Assembly (NCBI GenBank): GCA_013812385.1
Contig: JACCTM010000341.1
Span: forward strand, 1-6,489
Direction: 5' to 3'
DNA from: Geodermatophilaceae bacterium
Lineage (GTDB): Bacteria; Actinomycetota; Actinomycetes; Mycobacteriales; Geodermatophilaceae
Length of the DNA stretch: 6,489 nucleotides
Of the stretch, positions 5,586 to 6,489 are shown piece by piece. The notes under the pieces were generated by a model that did no database searches, had not been told where the DNA came from, and saw only the letters and a list, made by a program, of their open reading frames with translations. Within the stretch, counting starts at the first letter, position 1. The number at the start of each line of letters is the position of its first letter. The position numbers and the translations under genes were made by a program.

Positions 5586-6489
5586 CAGAAGTACCCGTCC
5601 CGCTTGCGATCTTCCATGGCGGCCTCGCTCGCTCGGTCGTCGGCACGGGTGGCGCCGCGCTCGGTGATCCGGGTGGCGTCGACCTCGTCGATGACCTCGG
5701 CGATGGTGGCCGCGGAGGACGCCACCGCACCGGTGCAGGTCGCGTCCCCGATCGTGCGATAGCGGACCATCCGCCGTTCGACGGGTTCGTCCGCACGCGG
5801 GGTGGTCCACAACCCGGCCGCGAGCAGCATGCCGTCGCGTTGGAAGACGTCCCGCTCGTGGGCGTAGTAGATGCTCGGCAGCGGTACCTCCGCATCACGG
5901 ATGTAGTGCCAGATGTCGGACTCCGTCCAGTTCGAGAGCGGAAAAACCCGGATGTGCTCTCCGCGGTGGTGCCGGCCGTTGTAGATCGACCACAGCTCAG
6001 GACGCTGGTTCTTGGGGTCCCACTGGCCGAACTCGTCACGGAAGGAGAAGACCCGCTCCTTGGCCCGGGCCCGCTCCTCGTCGCGTCGCGCGCCGCCGAA
6101 GACGGCATCGAAGCGATGCTCGGTGATCGCGTCGAGCAGGGGGACGATCTGCAACTGGTTGCGGTTGGGGTCGCGTCCGGGGGGCTCGCTGATCCGTCCT
6201 GAGTCGATCGCAGCCTGGACGCTGGCGACCTCGAGCCGGATCCCGGTCTGCGCGACGATGCGGTCCCGGTACTCGATGACTTCTGGGAAGTTGTGCCCGG
6301 TGTCGATGTGCATCACCGGGAAGGGGATCGGAGCCGGGGCAAAGGCGCGAATCGCCAGCCACAGCATCACCGCGGAGTCCTTGCCGCCGGAGAAGAGCAG
6401 CACCGGCCGTTCGAACTCGGCGGCGACCTCGCGGAAGATGTGCAAGGACTCCGCCTCGAGGGCGGCCAGATGCGTCAGTTGGTACGTCG
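5585..6489 (-). CDS. cysD: Sulfate adenylyltransferase subunit 2, start lies beyond the window
   Basis: CysD is the catalytic subunit of ATP sulfurylase, a PP-loop (N-type) ATP pyrophosphatase-fold enzyme that adenylates sulfate. About 300 residues are visible and the C-terminus is complete (DRKRDGYF, close to KKRQGYF in E. coli). Reading to the window edge gives TYQLTHLAALEAESLHIF, matching the family N-terminus, so only one or a few residues are missing. The TTG at 6445 is an internal leucine, not a start. Key motifs are the PP-loop SGGKDS, HIDTGHNFPE, GGARRDEERARAKER, FRDEFGQWDPKNQRPELW and the FPLSNWTESDIWHYI segment. The gene is first of the visible cysDN pair on the minus strand, overlapping cysN by one base. 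GC is high (45 of 60 bases at 6061-6120), in contrast with vapBC. Its promoter is outside the window. Confidence 0.97.
   Translation of the reverse strand, partial: TYQLTHLAALEAESLHIFREVAAEFERPVLLFSGGKDSAVMLWLAIRAFAPAPIPFPVMHIDTGHNFPEVIEYRDRIVAQTGIRLEVASVQAAIDSGRISEPPGRDPNRNQLQIVPLLDAITEHRFDAVFGGARRDEERARAKERVFSFRDEFGQWDPKNQRPELWSIYNGRHHRGEHIRVFPLSNWTESDIWHYIRDAEVPLPSIYYAHERDVFQRDGMLLAAGLWTTPRADEPVERRMVRYRTIGDATCTGAVASSAATIAEVIDEVDATRITERGATRADDRASEAAMEDRKRDGYF

Noticed and set aside
5586..5810. Upstream extension of the cysN frame
   Set aside because: It is an arginine- and histidine-rich out-of-frame reading of the cysD 3' end; the conserved CysN sequence begins at the ATG at 5585.
1..6489. 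CRISPR arrays, tRNA or rRNA genes, insertion sequences, riboswitches
   Set aside because: No regularly spaced repeats, RNA gene signatures or transposase motifs were seen. The longest gene-free stretch is the 92-base mutT/Rrf2 interval.

Overview
The window looks like ordinary chromosome of a high-GC actinobacterium (Actinomycetota). The evidence is the GC-rich codon use, a succinate dehydrogenase of the mycobacterial Sdh1 type (flavoprotein followed directly by a short iron-sulfur subunit), and a sulfate-activation locus that pairs cysD-cysN with an Rrf2 regulator, as in the Rv1285-Rv1287 region of Mycobacterium tuberculosis. Leaderless-looking starts also fit. The genus cannot be fixed from what is visible.

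Layout. Positions 3-1993 (+) hold the 3' part of sdhA and all of sdhB, the two soluble subunits of succinate dehydrogenase/fumarate reductase. A MutT-type Nudix gene (1995-2405, -) ends one base from the sdhB stop, and both stop codons sit inside a perfect palindrome. A short divergent region (2406-2497) with an inverted repeat separates mutT from an Rrf2 regulator (2498-2962, +). The regulator is followed by a stand-alone APS kinase, cysC (3024-3587, +). Next comes a VapBC-type toxin-antitoxin pair (3606-4317, +) with lower GC and different codon use. Facing it on the minus strand are cysN (4332-5585) and cysD (5585 to beyond the window end), joined by a TGATG stop-start overlap. A 10-bp hairpin lies at the vapC/cysN junction.

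How the genes work together. CysD and CysN form the heterodimeric ATP sulfurylase that makes APS from sulfate and ATP, driven by GTP hydrolysis on CysN. CysC phosphorylates APS to PAPS. The Rrf2 protein has no cysteine, so it cannot hold an IscR-like Fe-S cluster through cysteines; by position it is the likely regulator of sulfur assimilation. The vapBC pair appears to be a later insertion that splits cysC from cysND. MutT and Sdh are unrelated housekeeping functions.

Every gene here belongs to a recognisable family. I do not see a new system. What deserves a second look is the arrangement (a toxin-antitoxin pair inside the sulfur locus), the candidate operators, and the compact convergent junctions. 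No RNA genes, CRISPR arrays or insertion sequences were seen, and no gene-free stretch exceeds 100 bases.
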